A stretch of DNA of 64,000 bases from Bacillus niameyensis (GTDB lineage Bacteria; Bacillota; Bacilli; Bacillales; Bacillaceae_C): the NCBI RefSeq assembly GCF_001375535.1, contig NZ_LN831197.1:2846188-2910187 (forward strand), read 5' to 3'. A model generated the notes under the pieces. That model was not told the DNA's origin and searched no databases. It worked only from the letters and a program-made list of their open reading frames with translations. The position numbers and the translations under genes are program-made. This document shows, one piece after another, positions 63,937 through 64,000 of the stretch (its first letter is position 1; the number at the start of each line of letters is the position of its first letter).

Positions 63937-64000
63937 GATTAAGCCCTTGACCGATTAGTATCCGTCAGCTCCATGTGTCGCCACACTTCCACCTCAGACC
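63937..64000 (-). rRNA. 23S ribosomal RNA, 3' end (partial)
   Basis: The minus strand shows the well-known 3' end of 23S rRNA (GTGTGGCGACACATGGAGCT, GACGGATACTAATCGGTC). The gene continues beyond the window. The 63805-63936 spacer to 5S has short processing stems and no tRNA. Confidence 0.95.

Overview
The window is a stretch of low-GC Bacillaceae chromosome. From about 10.7 kb to the right end, nearly every gene lies on the minus strand and follows the classic Bacillus order near the replication origin. Read in the direction of transcription (right to left) it runs: 23S rRNA end, 5S rRNA, ctsR-mcsA-mcsB-clpC-radA-yacL-ispD-ispF-gltX, T-box leader, cysE-cysS-mrnC-rlmB-rae1-sigH, rpmG-secE-nusG-rplK-rplA-rplJ-rplL-ybxB, rpoB-rpoC-rplGB-rpsL-rpsG-fusA-tuf. 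The long S10-spc-alpha ribosomal cluster follows (rpsJ to rplQ), then ecfA1-ecfA2-ecfT-truA-rplM-rpsI. The sporulation sigma factor gene sigH, the CtsR heat-shock operon, the zinc-type S14 and the Cys T-box all point to a spore-forming Bacillus relative. The species cannot be named from the sequence alone.

The left 10.7 kb is accessory DNA. It starts with the 3' end of a DUF1980/YcgQ-like gene. Next come a DUF2243 membrane protein and a CtaG-like cytochrome oxidase assembly protein that overlap each other, with a broken lipoprotein gene upstream. Between about 2.45 kb and 10.77 kb lies a decayed island holding a DUF2798 membrane protein, a VOC protein, a secreted serine hydrolase (beta-lactamase/PBP-like), an IS1182-type transposase wreck, two frameshifted tyrosine-recombinase 3' ends, an intact AbiE-type toxin-antitoxin pair and a LysR regulator lacking its DNA-binding domain. 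The left edge of this island carries a copy of the rpsI terminator region and, in inverted orientation, a 60-bp copy of the last 19 codons and stop of rpsI. The intact rpsI sits at the right edge. This suggests past integration events at the 3' end of rpsI.

The core part is almost entirely the gene-expression machinery: ribosomal proteins, three RNA polymerase subunits, elongation factors, SecY/SecE, NusG and SigH. It also holds the EcfA1A2T energizing module, the CtsR/McsA/McsB/ClpC protein quality-control operon, two isoprenoid genes, and Cys/Glu tRNA synthetases. Visible regulation includes the CtsR operator over a sigma-A promoter, a Cys T-box before cysE-cysS, an L10 leader with terminator before rplJ-rplL, a likely L13 leader before rplM, an S10-operon leader hairpin, and several strong promoters.

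I see no CRISPR array, no tRNA gene and no clearly new multi-gene system. The most informative unusual features are the duplicated rpsI end, the integrase remnants, a dispersed family of roughly 140-bp intergenic repeats (one copy sits between the T-box and cysE), and a decayed second 5S rRNA gene with its own terminator.
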